Assembly: GCA_024305745.1 (NCBI GenBank) | Contig: JAHRBS010000004.1 | Coordinates: 2,728,001 to 2,792,000 of the forward strand | Length of the DNA: 64,000 nucleotides | Reading direction: 5' to 3' | Source: Polyporus tsugae | Taxonomy: Eukaryota > Basidiomycota > Agaricomycetes > Polyporales > Polyporaceae | Shown: in pieces, positions 21,093-34,100 of the stretch | Layout: the number at the start of each line of letters is the position of its first letter | Position numbering within the stretch: position 1 is the first letter of the stretch | Position numbers and translations under genes: made by a program | Notes under the pieces: generated by a model | Databases searched by the model: none | Seen by the model: only the letters and a program-made list of their open reading frames with translations | What the model was told of the DNA's origin: nothing

Positions 21093-24000
21093 TCATCCAA
21101 GAGATTTTTTCCGTTTCTTCCCGACTGTCGAGGCAGGGGATGCGTCCGTCGGCAGGGGACGACTCGGGGTATGCACGTGGCCGTTGGGGGGAACGCCGTT
21201 CAGTTTCCCCTTCGGACCCGACTTCGAAGTAGAGTGCACCCCATTGAGCTGCGACGGTATGCCGTTCGGCTTGTGCATCATCCCGTTGATCTGCGGCAGG
21301 GATGGCCTGGACGAAGGGGCTGTTCCGACCCCAAATCGCATCGCTTAGTGAGCAAACGAACGTGCAAAAGAATACCGAAGTGGGTAACGCACCCTTGATC
21401 GCATGGTTCATGAACAACTCCACGAACCCGTGCATCTCCTGCCGATCGACGACGCGGTCGAGCGGCGCGCCGCCTCTCACAGGCCGATCGTCATCTTCTT
21501 CTGGCTCGTCGATGTCCATCTCGTCCTCGCGCTCCTCCTGCTCCTGCTCCTCGACCTCATCAGGCCGCGAGGCCAGGAAGTTGTCCATGACAGAGTCGAA
21601 CAGGGATTCCAAGGGCGGCATGAGATGGGCTGGAGCATCGAAGATCTCCACGACCTCCTTCCCGCTCCACGTATGTGCAGTTCTGGGCACAGTGGACGGT
21701 CCAGGCGCAGAGGTGAGGTCTGCAAAGGCCGACGCGCCGAAGATATCGTGGAAAAGCGTGTGATTCGCGACGGTAGTATTCTGCGTGATGTCTTGTGCCG
21801 AGGCACCTTCCTCCTCGGGAAGCTGGACATCGTCCCCGAAGACGACGACGTTCCAGGCCTCGGTGATACCCACCAGAGTGAAGCCGGACGGATCCGTCGG
21901 AAAGAACCCGGTTGGCGGGACGGGGACAACGCTGCGAAGTCGGAAGGGCAACGTCCGGACAGAAACTGGGAGGGATGAGCTAGGCTGGAACACCAATGCG
22001 CGTGTCGATGATGCATCCGCGGTTGTTGGCGGAGTGCGTTCGATGACGGCAAACTGTGCCTCTCCAGATTGACCAATCACCTGGTCAATAGCTATAGGAC
22101 TGCGGTATCGCCAGCGGACTTGACAGAGGCACTTGAGCCTTATGCAAACGATTCAACGAGATAAACGCACGTACGGGTATGCGAGACTAGATCCCAAAGC
22201 AACACGTCCTGTGGTCCGTTGACAACAAGGTAACGACCACTCGCTCCGAGGAACTGCACGGTTGAAATCAATGGACAATCGGGGCAGGTAAAAACCTGAC
22301 ACAGGGTGTTCGAGTCCGGCTCGTAGATGGCTACGTGGGAGCCTACTGACACGGCGAACAACGAGCCGTCCGGGGACCAAGAAACGTCAGCAGGTATTTC
22401 AGCGCGGAATCGCAGCGCAGACCGGGGAACCCAAAATTCTGCATATAGCCTATTGAGCTTGAGAGGATTCGACAGGAGAACGACAAGGACGTACCTTGTA
22501 CCCCCTCAGACTTCGTCCTCACCGATCGTATCCTCCACGTCTTAATATTCCCATCCTCGCCCACCGTCGCTAGCAGGAGGTCGTCCTGGCTACGTACACC
22601 CGGTCTGAACGCGACACCGGACACGCGATTTGGCCCGTGCGGACGGTCGATCCGAGTGTTTAATATCCAGAAGCCGGATTGGCGATCCCACTGCCAGATT
22701 TTCAAGTACACTTCGGGCCGTGGCGCGTCGTCGCCTTCTCGTGTGTCTAGTGTCGCCATCCATTCTCCAGAGTTGGAGAGCACCACGCGTTCTACACGCG
22801 CAGGCTGTAATGGCCTGTCATCTCGTCTTGAGACACGATTTGACGGCGAGACCTCGAGCTCGGAGAGGAGTTTTGATGATGAAGGGGAGAATGTTTGCAG
22901 GGAGGAAGGATGTGAGGATGGAAGGATGAGCGTAGATGAGGGGAAATGGACAGCGAGGGGAATCGAAGTAGAGGTGGATGGCCGATCATGGGATATTGCC
23001 GGGTCTGTGTGTGACGTCAGGTAGAGTCTCAAGCGAGAGACGAAGCGACAACTAACCTAGTTTTATCCGAGCTATTGATCTTGAGATTTTCAGGGACGAG
23101 GCACGGATGAAGACAAAGCAGGCATCGGCGAGGCTGAGCAGATATTCTTCCTCTCCACCAGTGTTGAGCAGTGCGATATGCACGATGGGAGAGCCAACGC
23201 GGGGCACATACTCTTTTTTACCGGTATGCAATTGCCAGATGACGAGAACGGCTTCCTCTCCACCACTGAGCAAGTAGGCACCGTTCGTCGTAAAAGCAAG
23301 CGAGGAGACGGCGTGAGCGTGCCAGTGCAGAGTGGTCGTCTGAGCGGTCTTCTCAACTCCTGGAGTCTTCACCGTGGCCGACTCGTTTAAGCAGTACCAA
23401 AGACGTATGCAGCCAGTCGCGTCCCCGGTGGCGAAGTACTCCTCGGAGGGATGGAACGCCAAGCACGTCAACCGCTCGGGAGAGACAAACTTCGTAAAGC
23501 CTGCCCTCAGGTCAGCTGTCTGGCACACATATGCCTTGTGTCCAGCAGTAGCAACGAGCCAAGCTCCGCTCGGAGACACCGCAAGCCCAGTCGTCGATCT
23601 CGTCTTCCCCACACCGATGATCTCCGAAGATATTTGGATGGTAGAACCGGCGCTCTCAGCCTTCGGCCTCAAAGAAACGCGCAAAACGGCGACGTTGTCC
23701 TCCGCGGTCGGAACACCCGCTGAACGAAACCCACGCTTAAGAGATAAGTTCTTGGGAGGCGACAGAAGACGGCGCACCTTTGTTGGTCTTCTGCTTGGTC
23801 GGCCGAGCAGCGGCAACGAAAACGTATTCCCGGAACTGCTCGTTCGCAGCAAGGTGGAAGATGGGTTGCGAAATGCTGATCGTCTGGAGGAGCGAAGCGT
23901 CGAGGAAGTCCCATGTGCGAATGTAGCCGTCCAGAGAGCCGGTGATCAGCTGAAACGGGTTGTGGGGGTTGAGGATCGCCGCAGTGACCGTGTCAGAATG

Positions 24001-24373
24001 CTGTGAGCTCCCTGCGACACCCGACACGCTGTTTGGAGGCGGCGTCAAGGTAGAGACGACCTCCCCGGTCGCAACAGAGTAGATCTTCACAGAGGGCCCG
24101 CTCGCAGAGAAAAAGTAACTACACGAATGTGAGCGAGCTCTATGGGTGCATGCACAGGTTGACCACGCACCTTCCGTCCTTTGTGAAGATGGGCGAAGCC
24201 CGACTTGCAGACGAGTCTGTCAAGGACTTCCACGACCAAGCCTCTTCCTCCACCTCCTCCACCTCTTTTGCCTTGGCCTTTCTCCGCTTGCGAGGATTCG
24301 GAGTTTGCGCATCGGTGGAGAGGGAGTCGTGAGTGGGTTTTAGAGGAGAAGGATGGACAACAGACGCAGTCAT
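21093..24373 (-). CDS. WD40 protein Utp17/Nan1 (WDR75), small-subunit processome
   Basis: Part of the t-UTP complex that joins RNA polymerase I transcription and early 18S pre-rRNA processing in the nucleolus. Seven exons from 24373-24171 to 21343-21093 give 985 residues in a continuous frame. The N-terminus is basic (NPRKRRKAKAKEVEEVEEE). Two WD40 propellers follow, with NPFQLITGSLDGYIRTWD, ATGDATGCIRLWYCLNES, LATVGEDGNIKTWRIR and WSPDGSLFAVSVGSHVAIYEP. The C-terminal tail is acidic, then ends in a basic GKKRKKSLG. Introns are 49-58 nt and all GT-AG. The last exon is read in the frame giving MRFGVGTAPSSRPSLPQ, not the longer overlapping frame. An in-frame ATG at 24403 is an alternative start; 24373 has the better context (GCCATGA). 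Confidence 0.88.
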
Positions 24374-24915
24374 GGCACGCGTCCGGTCGACAGCCACAGG
24401 CATCCTTGGGCGGGACCTCGTCAAGCCAGTCGGACGCAGACCACCTTCACCAAAATTTTGCCACGTGCCAAAATAGGCAATTTCCCGTACCTGCTACATG
24501 GGCGCTCCCTCGCATTCACGGCGCGCTCCCTACTCATGCATCATGAGCCAGAACTAAGTATCTATTGGGTCACTAATGCAATGCAGTACATGCATTGCGA
24601 CAATGTATATATACAAGGTTATCTACGACAAAGGTAAAGAGCGGGGGGTGATAATCCGAATGCTAATCGAGGGTGATGCATGGGGCGAGGGAGAATGCAT
24701 GTACAAGTCGTCATGGAAAGAGATACAGTGTGGCATGAACGTGAGTAGGGTATCGAAGTACATAGGTCATACTGTTCGTCGTAACCGGAGCAAGAGTTCC
24801 AACAACAGAGACACGACTTCCACCTATCGTAACAACAAAGGCGTCGGAGCTGAATAGAAACAGACGAGACACGTAGAGGGCTAATACATACAGCTGAAGT
24901 GCAATGGTAATAAAG
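24374..24915. other. intergenic region
   Basis: 540 bases between the start of Utp17 and the 3' end of the Zn2Cys6 gene, both on the minus strand. It includes the Utp17 promoter and the 3' UTR of the regulator. An AT-rich stretch near 24570-24620 contains ATGTATATATAC. No gene is seen. Confidence 0.45.
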
Positions 24916-27900
24916 TTACCAGATTTGAGGCGCGGCGGGAAGATAGTCAGCGGGAAGCAGGAAGGCGTCGATACCATTCGCCGAGAACGACGCGCCGCCG
25001 AGGGTTTGATCCGAGAGCCAGACTGGCAACTGCTCGTTCGAGGTCGTCTCGAACCCGCGCCAGATGTTCTCGATATTTGGTGTGTACTGTTGTTGCCCGT
25101 ATTGCGGGGGCACGCCCACAGGCATGTGACCCATCGCGTCAGGCGCAGCCTGATATGAGGGTTCAAACGTGGGTGATGTCGGAGGCACAGAAGTCGCGGA
25201 GTGGCTGACGGCGTCAGACGAGTATCCAGCAGCATCACTGTGGGAGCGGTTTCTCTGATCCCTGGGCAAGGTGGGAGAGCGGGACGTTGACACTGACTGT
25301 CTCCTCTTCCTCACAAACCGCTTGAGCATCAACTGGATCGTCAACGCATATCTCTTGCCAGGGACTGGGGCGTGTTGTCAACACCAGTCGGGCAGCAAGC
25401 AGTATGGAGGGAGCACATACCGTCCGCCAGAAGTGCTGCAAGTTGTTCGATGGCAGTCCTGATCTCATGGAGATTGCATTGGTCAGGGCTGCACGAGGCG
25501 TTAGTAGAACGGTCGCGGACAGGCACTCCACGCCTAGAACTCACAAGAGCCGAGAAAGCCGCAATAAGAAGGAAGCCGAGAACGTTGCAGTCGCGTGGGT
25601 GTAGTGAACCGCTACAGAATGTCCCAATTAGTTTGAGGGTACGCTCGTGGCAACGTCACAGATGACGAACCGTATTTCATGCCCTCTCTGTAGGCAGGCG
25701 AGGTCACGGTAATGTCGAGGATCTGTCTTCCGATCTGAATGGACCTCACTGCGAGGTCACGTTGAGCAGGAGGCATCTTCTGCATGTCCTCCGGCCCGTC
25801 GATGCCCCGCAAAGCAGTAGCGTTGTGGAATAGCTCTGCATGGAGATGTTGGATCTGAAGACTTTGCCGATAGAATGCTGATCTAAAGTGAGCATTCGGC
25901 CGAGACAAAAATAGCGGATAGAGCTCACCGGCATCCTCATACTTCTGCGAGAAAGCCTGATCCCAGGTCGCGTACCAATTGCGGAACTCCATATCGGCTT
26001 CGCGGAGGACGTTGAAGGTAATCTCGTCCACCGCGCGGTCGAACAAGGGCGACAAATTGTTGTGAACCCGCTCCCGGATGGCCATGAGCTCCACTGTCGA
26101 CACGAGTCGCATATCATCTTCGATGGCCAGAGGATGCTGAAGGAGGAGACGACATTGCCAGATACTTTCGTCATCCTTGAGAATAGCAGGACGACCAGTG
26201 CCGTAAGACATCCTGCATTCCGTAAGCATGACGAATTCTGCACGGCATCCAAAAATAGCGCTAACGTACTGGTGCTCAAAGAGGTAGAGACAGAACCAAG
26301 TCCGAGAGGATACGACAAGCTGTCTATCCTTACTTGACGTGGAAGCCTTGCCGGCCTTCATTCTCTTCAGCAGCTCGGGCCAGGCCTTGTGCATTGCTGA
26401 GGAAATGAAATGTGAGTAATTTGCCACGCAATTGACCCTGAACACGGCTTACAGAATTCCATGGCCATGCGAACAGCGTGCCCGCCACTTAACCAGCCGT
26501 TGTCGGACCACCCGGAAACCAGGACTAAAGGAGATCTAATTGAGCCCACGTTCGTGCGCTGCGGTAGCCCTGCTTACCCATTGCTTGTACGGCTTCCTGA
26601 CGAGTGACGGGCGAGAAGAGGGTAGCACAAGAGATGGCCTGGACTTCTTCCAAACACTTCATGAATACGTCGCTAGGATTGCCTGAAAACGCGACGTGGT
26701 CAGGGTTACCCGTTCAATGCAACGTGCCTAGTGCGGAGCCTACCACCTCCATCGCGGACTTTGGCCGCGACCATGCAAATCACGTCGACTGCAAACGGCG
26801 ACCGCTCATGAAGGGCATCGTACGTGTCCACGCTCGCGTCGAATACGGGCAAGAATGTGGAGCACCCGTGATAGAATCTACCACACAACAAACAAAGAGT
26901 CAGCCTCAATCATCGTACGAAACACACGGTGTAACATCGGAAAGACGCACATTCTGAACAGCTCGCGGGCTTCGGTTTCGGAAAGGATCTTCTTCGTCAC
27001 CACTACGGATAAGCGGGCATCATTAGGAACGTTTTCCGCAAATTGAAAACGAACATAGCTCCATTACCATCGGGGAATGTCGTCGATCTGAGCGGAGCAT
27101 GATACACCTTCCTCCGCTTCGCCGCACGGGGTTGCCTCGGCTCGGGCGAGCTCGTCCGAGCGCGACTCGGGGCTTCGCTCTCTCCTCCGTTCTCCTAGAG
27201 GACAAAAAATTTCCAGGTCAGCCGGAAATCAGGAGAGCCGCCACGTCCCTGAGCACAGACCTTAGCGGCCCGCTCGATTGCGACATCGGCCAATCCTCGC
27301 AGGACTTCCCAAGGGGCAACCAAGCCAGAAGCAGGGAGCTCTCCGTCGTCCTCCGCCTCTGACGAATCAGCACTGGTGACCGTGGATGAAGGAGGAGCGG
27401 CACGTTTGGATCCCGCTGATGTGCCTTCCTGAGGGCGTGCTCTTGCGTCGGAGGCATTGTATCGCATAGAAGACACGTTGGTGGGTTGGGAACGCGGGGG
27501 ACCCATTGAATCAATACTCGAGAACGGAGGAAGACTGGGGCCATGAACACCGGGATGCAGGTGCCCCGGCGCGCCGTTGTTGTACATTGCTTGCGGATGG
27601 GAATCGGGACCTGCAGGACGAGCATTCTGGGGTTGCGTATACATGGGTGGATGTCCTTCCCTGTGCGGCTGGCGCACCACTGGGTTGGCCATCGGATGAG
27701 CGGACGGCATGGTACTGGTCACTATGGACGAGGGTCGACATAAAAATCCAGGGTTGACGGGAAGAAACTTACCTGTTGACGGTGTAGATACCGCTGGAGA
27801 TCCTAACGATTGTGCACCAGGCGAATGATGAGCAAATGGAGGAGGGGGGTAAGGAGAACGCGACGCCAACGGAACACCGCTGCGCAAGTGCGCTGCGATT

Positions 27901-28434
27901 TCCAAGAGCGTCGCCTGGATCGTATTTTGTGTTGACCGAATATCGGCGACATGGGACTCCAGACTTCGTATACGCCTGTCCAATGCTGTTGAACATGGCT
28001 GAACGGCCGAAAATCGAAGGAGGACTCACTCCAAGCCAGCTTCGCCTGTCAAACTTGCCTCCCTTGTGGGCTTCTCGAAAAGGCACTCTAAACCAGCATG
28101 GCGGCAGCGCCTGCAGGGCGGGTTCTCCGCGCCCTCGCACCGCATTTTCTGCTTACGACAGGCATTCTAGGGGATAATGGAGTGAGCGTGCCGCGATCGG
28201 GCGGGGGAGACCCAAAATGTGGGACTCACACATGCACCTAGAATTATTGCGGTGAATACGGTCCGATTGAGCGTGACGGAAGGATAGAAAAGGATACGTA
28301 CGAGGCACCCTGTTCAGCGTCCTCACCACAGGCTTCTGCTCGGGTTTCTGGCCCGACTTCGGGTCGCCGCCGTCGACGTCTTCCTGCTTCTTCACGCCCA
28401 TGTTGAGGGCGGCGCTGCTGCTGCCGGGATCCAT
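24916..28434 (-). CDS. Zn2Cys6 fungal transcription factor, 16 exons
   Basis: Residues 47-75 carry the zinc cluster C-x2-C-x6-C-x7-C-x2-C-x6-C, followed by a linker and dimerisation helix (LERIRSLESHVADIRSTQ). After a Pro-rich stretch comes the fungal-specific regulatory domain (about residues 370-690: IFYHGCSTFLPVFDASVDTY, VLVSGWSDNGWLSGGHAVRMAMEF, FYRQSLQIQHLHAELFHNATALRGI). I join 16 exons: 28434-28302, 28237-28230, 28166-28030, 27975-27773, 27721-27261, 27194-27068, 27002-26951, 26877-26747, 26682-26578, 26524-26453, 26396-26270, 26212-25929, 25877-25671, 25611-25545, 25488-25421 and 25364-24916. The total is 876 residues with a consistent frame throughout. The second exon is only 8 nt. 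The layout recalls PrtT-like protease regulators, but I would not assign a name or targets. Confidence 0.88.
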
Positions 28435-29973
28435 GGATCAGGCTGCGATCGATGGTGCGATTCAGAGCGGGGTGGAGGGGCCGCGCGGGACGACGCGCGG
28501 GTGGAGGCACGGAGAGAGAGGGCGGGACGGAGACGGAGATGGGGACGGGGGACGGGGTGATTGTGAGTCGGAGGCGGAGGAGGGAGAGGAGGATGGAGGA
28601 AAGCGGGGCAAACAAAGCCAAGCGGAGGGTGCCATGCGCTGAGTTGGGCGAGCAGACCACGTTCCCCTCCCATTTTACCGCCCTTCTCAGTGCTCTTCAT
28701 CTCCCCTCTTCTTGCCACCAAAACCGATCTGCTCGCGTTCCAGAACAGCGGCATCTCTACATCGCTGGGAACGCACCCTCCGCTGGCATATCGCACCCTC
28801 TTTCCGTCGCCCTCCAAACTCTCCGCTCGCCTCAATCCTTGCGATCTGCGCTTTCCATCTCCGGACGGAACTCCAACCTTGCACCTGCGTTTTCTCCCCG
28901 ACGGCTCGCGCATGCAACCTAGAAGGCGGTCGGCGTTCCTGTTTTCGTACCCAGAACTGGCCCATCTCCAAGAAGCTCGCCACGAGTCATCCCTCCTCCG
29001 GCTTCTCTGTCAGACTCTCTCTCAGAGTCTCTGGGCCCCAGTCTGATCTCTCGCCAGCACTTTGCTCAAGCGCGAGCCTGAGAACTGCGCGGCATCCCTC
29101 CTGTAGATAAACCCGACCTTCACAGGCAGGATGCCTGGCGTTTTCCCTCATGCCCTGGACTTGGCTGCAGGCTTGGGCTATGGGGCCTTTTTTGCCGCTT
29201 TCTCAGGCTTCCACGGCAGGCAACTGCGGGCACCCAGAACGGACGCTGGGGCAACCATTGATCTCGTAGTATATGGTAATGGTACTTCTCTTGGTATGTT
29301 CGCCGAGTATCGGGTTATGTATGCCATCTACGACGCGTCAATGATACTCATTTGTTCGACTCACTTTTGCGCAAATCCATCACGATTGGCTCAGAGGACG
29401 AACATGCCCCGGGCGCCGTTGCGTGCATCACATTCTCTCGCCATGAGCGGCGACTCACTCATGGGTTGATATCGGAAGTATTACGCTGACAGATTTACCT
29501 GAGAATCAGATCCATCTCATTTGCTGATACGCTGTTCCGCCGGTCACCTCTGAGCCCGAGATGAGCGGTGCATGAGGATGCGTCACCGGCCAGCGTGTCG
29601 TGCCCGGAACCATCAGACTTGCCTGAAGGCGGCCGTAGCTTACAATAGAGGCTTTACCAACGATATCTATCGTATTTACAGTACAGGCTGTCTGCGAGTT
29701 GCAATCATGCCGAGTCGTTCCATTTCAGTCGTCCGGAACTCGCGGCGCGGACCCGGGGAAGCTCATCCCGCCCGCTCCGGCACATGGGCGCTCCGTCGTG
29801 GTCGTTCGGCGTCCGCATCGAGCGGCGTGTTGCCTGAAGGCAGCGCCCGCCGCCGTGCACCGCTTGCTGGCACTCGTCCACGTAGCCTATTTATCACCAA
29901 AAACCTCCAACAGGCCGCTCTCTCGTATTTAACCCTACCTTGTCTTCAGTCAGCGAACCACGATAACGCAAAC
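28435..29973. other. long divergent intergenic region
   Basis: About 1.5 kb between the starts of the Zn2Cys6 gene (-) and the Yop1-like gene (+). The part near 28440-28640 is G-rich on this strand, meaning CT-rich upstream of the minus-strand start. Open frames at 28690-29110 and 29131-29469 lack family features. The second has a hydrophobic start but no intron or homologous motif that I recognise, so I do not call it a gene. A TATA-like GTATTTAACC lies at 29925-29934. Confidence 0.45.
29925..29934 (+). promoter_or_regulatory. TATA-like element before the Yop1-like gene
   Basis: GTATTTAACC ends 39 bases before the ATG at 29974, the same spacing as the element before the PB1 gene. Confidence 0.35.
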
Positions 29974-30920
29974 ATGTTGATGTCGTTCATCTCCCATGTT
30001 CTGAGGTATGTGCTGTGCTCGCGTGACACGCAGATCCCTGTGCATTCGTATGACCCTTATGCGCGTGTAGTGCCTGGTTTGCCTTCCTCCTGCCCAGCTA
30101 CGGCACGTGGAAGGCCCTCACCCACCGTCCTCTCGCCGAGCCGGACCTCGAAAGGTGGTGCATGTACTGGTCTGTAGTTGGTGCGTTCGTCGCAGTCGAG
30201 TATGTGACGGGCTTCATCCTGGACTGGTAAGTCTCATACCCCTCTCTGAGCATCTCCCATACACTATCATTTAACTCTCCACGTTCATTCAGGGTCCCTT
30301 TCTACTGGGAGGCACGCACGGTATTCCTGCTCTTCCTTTCGCTTCCCCAAACGCAGGTGTGTCCATGCCCGATAACCTTTCCGGGGGCTCCCCTGACGTG
30401 GCGAGTCTAGGGTTCCACTTGGGTGTATCAAACGTACTTCCACCCTTTCCTGACCAAGAACCAGGCCGACATTGACGCCAACATTGCCGCGGCCCAGAGC
30501 AACGCCCTGTCTTTCATCCAGTCTCGCGTTCAGGTCTTCTGGCAGACCTTCCGGGACCTTGCCGCCAAGAACCAGGCGCCTGCCGCTGCTGGCGGAGCTC
30601 CCGGTGCTGCCCCTTACTCCCCCCAGCAGCCTGTTGGTGGGAACTATGCTGACGTCGCTCGCGGCCTGTGGGCCTCGTATGGCTCTTCTCTGGTCGGAGC
30701 GTTCCAGCAGGCTGCTCGTCCGGCCACTGGTGGGCAGGTTGCCGATCCCGCTCCCGCTGCCAGCCGCTCTGGCCCTGCTCCCTACGACGTTGGTTCGACC
30801 ACCGGCGTCCAGGCTCACTCCAACTCATTCACCTCGGAGATGGCCAACAACTTCTCTCCTTCCTCATCCGCTTCCAACAAGCCGCCTCCATTCCCTGAGC
30901 CCCAGGTTCCTGCTGCCTAG
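29974..30920 (+). CDS. TB2/DP1/HVA22 (Yop1/REEP) ER membrane-shaping protein
   Basis: Four exons (29974-30005, 30071-30226, 30293-30356, 30411-30920) give 253 residues. The reticulon-like hairpins are visible: AWFAFLLPSYGTWKAL, then LERWCMYWSVVGAFVAVEYVTGFILDW, then VPFYWEARTVFLLFLSLPQTQGSTWVYQ. The typical YLxxP-type exit YFHPFLTKNQADIDANI follows. By family it bends tubular ER with reticulons. Compared with yeast Yop1 the N-terminus is short and there is an added Ala/Pro/Ser-rich cytosolic tail (about 120-253) containing a GNYADVARGLWASYGSSLVGAF helix that may be amphipathic. That makes it more like REEP1-4-length proteins. All introns are GT-AG. It is convergent with the chromodomain gene. 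Confidence 0.88.
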
Positions 30921-31153
30921 AGCAGCGTACCTCTTCGGGTAACTACTGTAGAACACGCTTCAAGGAACTGTATCTCAAATAAGCAGGGACTCTCATTTTC
31001 TTGCACGTCGATCCATCGTAATCGTTGTCGCGGCACTGTGTAGCTTGGTAGTCGATCAACCAATACATCCCCTCCTGAGCCTAGAACGCAGTAAGCAATA
31101 CAACAGAAAGTAAGATCGGATGCGTATAGATATGTGAAATCCTCCATCGTCCG

Positions 31154-34100
31154 TCAAAATCCTATCATCTGGAAATCGTGGTAGTGGGTGCGGTTGGCGT
31201 GTTCAATAACGTCCTTTGGCCTGTGGTTAGTAGCCTGGCATAACAGGAGACGTTTCAAATGAGCGTACCTGAGCTGTCGCGAATGTTTTGTTGCACATGA
31301 GCTCGCCAGAAACGTACTGACAAACAGAAGAATATCCTCCACCGGGTGATAGAGAAAACCTCGCAGGTTCGCGAACGCTGACAGGCGATGCCCTCCCATC
31401 GCTATCGCTGTCACTGGAGCTCGAACTCGAGTCCGAGCTTAGACTGCTTTCACCCTCTGGATCTGGAACGTAATCTTCGTCCTCCCCGTCATCCTCGGCC
31501 CAGTGCGTGGCGGCCCCGACGATCAACATCTTCTCCACTTTCCTCCTCATCTCCATGTTCTCCCTTCTCAACTGCGCGTTCTCTTCCTGCAGCTCTGGCT
31601 CCCTCGCAGCGCGAGCGCGTATTTCGTCATTCGTTCGTGTGTCCTTGTCCGAGAGGATCTTGACCAGCGCCGTGAGCCGTTCGACCTCGGCATGGAGCGT
31701 CGCCACCTGTGCGGTGAAAGTCGCCTTGACAATCGCGACTCCTGCCTGGGCCCGTTCCTCCGCGCGCTGCCTGCCCTCCTCGAGCTCCACGTTCTCCCTC
31801 GCGAGGCGCTGTGCATGCGAAGACGCGTCGTCGTAGAGCTTCCTGAAGAGATCGCGATCGTCCTCGATGGTTTTGACGCGGCCTTCGTAGTCTTGACTCG
31901 TCTTCTTCAGGCGTTCGGAGAGCACAGCAGCCTCCTCTTCATGTCGCCGTCGAACGCCAGCAAGTTCTTCTTCGAGCGCAGAGATGCGCTGCTGAAGAGC
32001 CGCGAGCTGCTCCTTATCGCGGGCGTTGTTCTCCTGCGTCACGGAATGCTGAACCGTTTCCAACTTCTCCTTCTCCACCTCGATCGCTTCCACCTCCACT
32101 TGCAGTTCGACGAGTGCGCCTTCGAGCTGCGACACCTGCTCGTTGCGCTCCTCAAGGGACTCGTTTAGTTCTTGGATCTGCGATTCGTGCTGTGCGCGTT
32201 GCTTCACGGAAGACCAGAAGACGTAAGCACGATCGAGCCAATTGCATAAATGATCAGAACAGACTGCGTACATTCTCATTATCCGCGGTCAGCTGCGTCA
32301 GTTGCAGCTGCAGCTCCACCAGCTGGCTCTCGAGCAACGTTATCTGCTCCGCCTTCACTCCAGACTCGGCGCGCAGCACCTTCAGCTCTGTTTCGAAGGT
32401 CGCGCGGCCCTACATACACCGCGGCACGTCAGCGAATCGCGTTAGTGACTCGAGAAAGTTTTTCATGCTCACCTCGGCGTTCTCGTTTTCAAGCTCCGTT
32501 ATGCGAGTCTGAAGTTCCTCGACCTGACCCTCGAGCTGCGTCAGCTTCTCGTCCTTCTCTTCGAGAATCGTGTTGAGCTCCGCTATCTGGCTGCTGCGGA
32601 TAGACGGTTGCTGAAATCACGTTAGTCCACCGGGTGCAATACAACGATCGTGTCCCTAACCTGCGACACGCCGTCCGCATCAGCCCGTTGCGTCGTGCTG
32701 GTGGGCGGGAGCTCCTGTAGGGCCGAGACTTCGGGAGAGACAGGAACATCCCTGGGTGGTTCTTCCTGCTTAGATGAAGAACATGGTTCAATGCTACGCC
32801 GGGGTTCTCCCGCGTGTCGATGAGACGCACCTTCGCCAACAATTGCTCCATTACTTTCCGCGGACCGCCCTGAGCGTCTGGTGGGGTGAGCTCCGGGCCC
32901 AAAGAAAGGTCCGGTCCATTATAGTGCAGAGAGGCGGAAGGTTCCGCGAGCTGCTGTGTCCCTCCATCCCAGTCCATGAAATTGTCCATGTCGACGTCTT
33001 GACTGAAGTCCTCGATCGTGTCCTGTGTGAGAGGCTGCGCGTCACGCCTTGTTCGGCGCGTGTCCTTCTCAGGAGAGCTGAATTCCTCGATGTCGTCTTC
33101 TTGTGGCAGGTACGGGCGAAAGACGGAAGGAGACAGCTGAGGGAGGGGCTGGAGCTCCTTCGATTTACCTTTGCGCTTGCTTTTCATCTTGGAGATGACG
33201 GAGACGCTTCCTGGACGGCTGGTCAATCCTTTCGAGCGTCGGACAGGTGTGCGCAGAACGTCGAAGTCTGAAACGAGGTCGTGCTGAGTGGGGTCATATG
33301 GTGGTTCGTCGAGAGTTTCTTGAACAGCCGTCGCTTGGGTCTCAGGGACAATGCCAAGCCGACTAAACGTATCGTTTGCAAACGGTCGGCTATGCCGCTG
33401 AGCAGGTTTGGAAGGACCAGATTCGGGTCCCGGTCTCCCCTCAGACTCCGGCTCCGGCTCCGGCTGGTCGTACGAGGCTGGGGATTGGAAGGGGTTTTGT
33501 GGTGAAGATGGGAGGATGCCAGCCGCTTCTTGCGTGTTCTCTTCCTCTTCCTGCATGAGTAATTGCCTTGTCTCGAGAGTCAAATGCAATGGTCTGGAGC
33601 CAGGAACGTTGAACGCTTTGAAAAGCTGCGACGCCTCTTCCTCTTCGGTGCCGTCTGAGTCGGAGCTCGACTCGTGAGATGGCCTTTTGGAGCTCATGAG
33701 CCCTCGCGAAGAGGAACTGGACTTTGAGGCTCCTTTCCCCTTGGTGCCGTTGGACAAGCCCAACGGGGCATCGACCTGTGGACGCGACTCGTGGTCAGGC
33801 GAAGCAGAGCGCTGCCTGCGGGAAGTCCCCGCTATTCGCTTCGCTCGAGGTGGGTGTTGGTAAGGGATGGGTGAGTTTGGGACAACCTCGGGAGAAGCTT
33901 GTAGGGCCGACACGACCTTGCGACGTCGTTTCAGATGGCGTGGAGGGCCAACTTTCGTGGCAGGCACCACGTACTCGACATGTTCTTCCTCATCCACAAC
34001 TTCTTCATCAGACTTGGCCGCTGTTGCAGCCTTCCGCTTCCCAACTAATGAGGAAGACTGTCCTCGGTCCTTGTAACCACCTGACCTCGTGCTGGGCCTA

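Noticed and set aside
20842..22080. Utp17 read through to a longer C-terminal frame ending at 20842
   Set aside because: Splicing at 21344-21392 gives a compact end with a basic GKKRKKSLG tail; the longer frame loses all likeness to a coding sequence.
29131..29469. Open frame of 112 codons between the Zn2Cys6 and Yop1-like genes
   Set aside because: No family motif, no splice continuation and weak start context; more likely part of a long divergent promoter.
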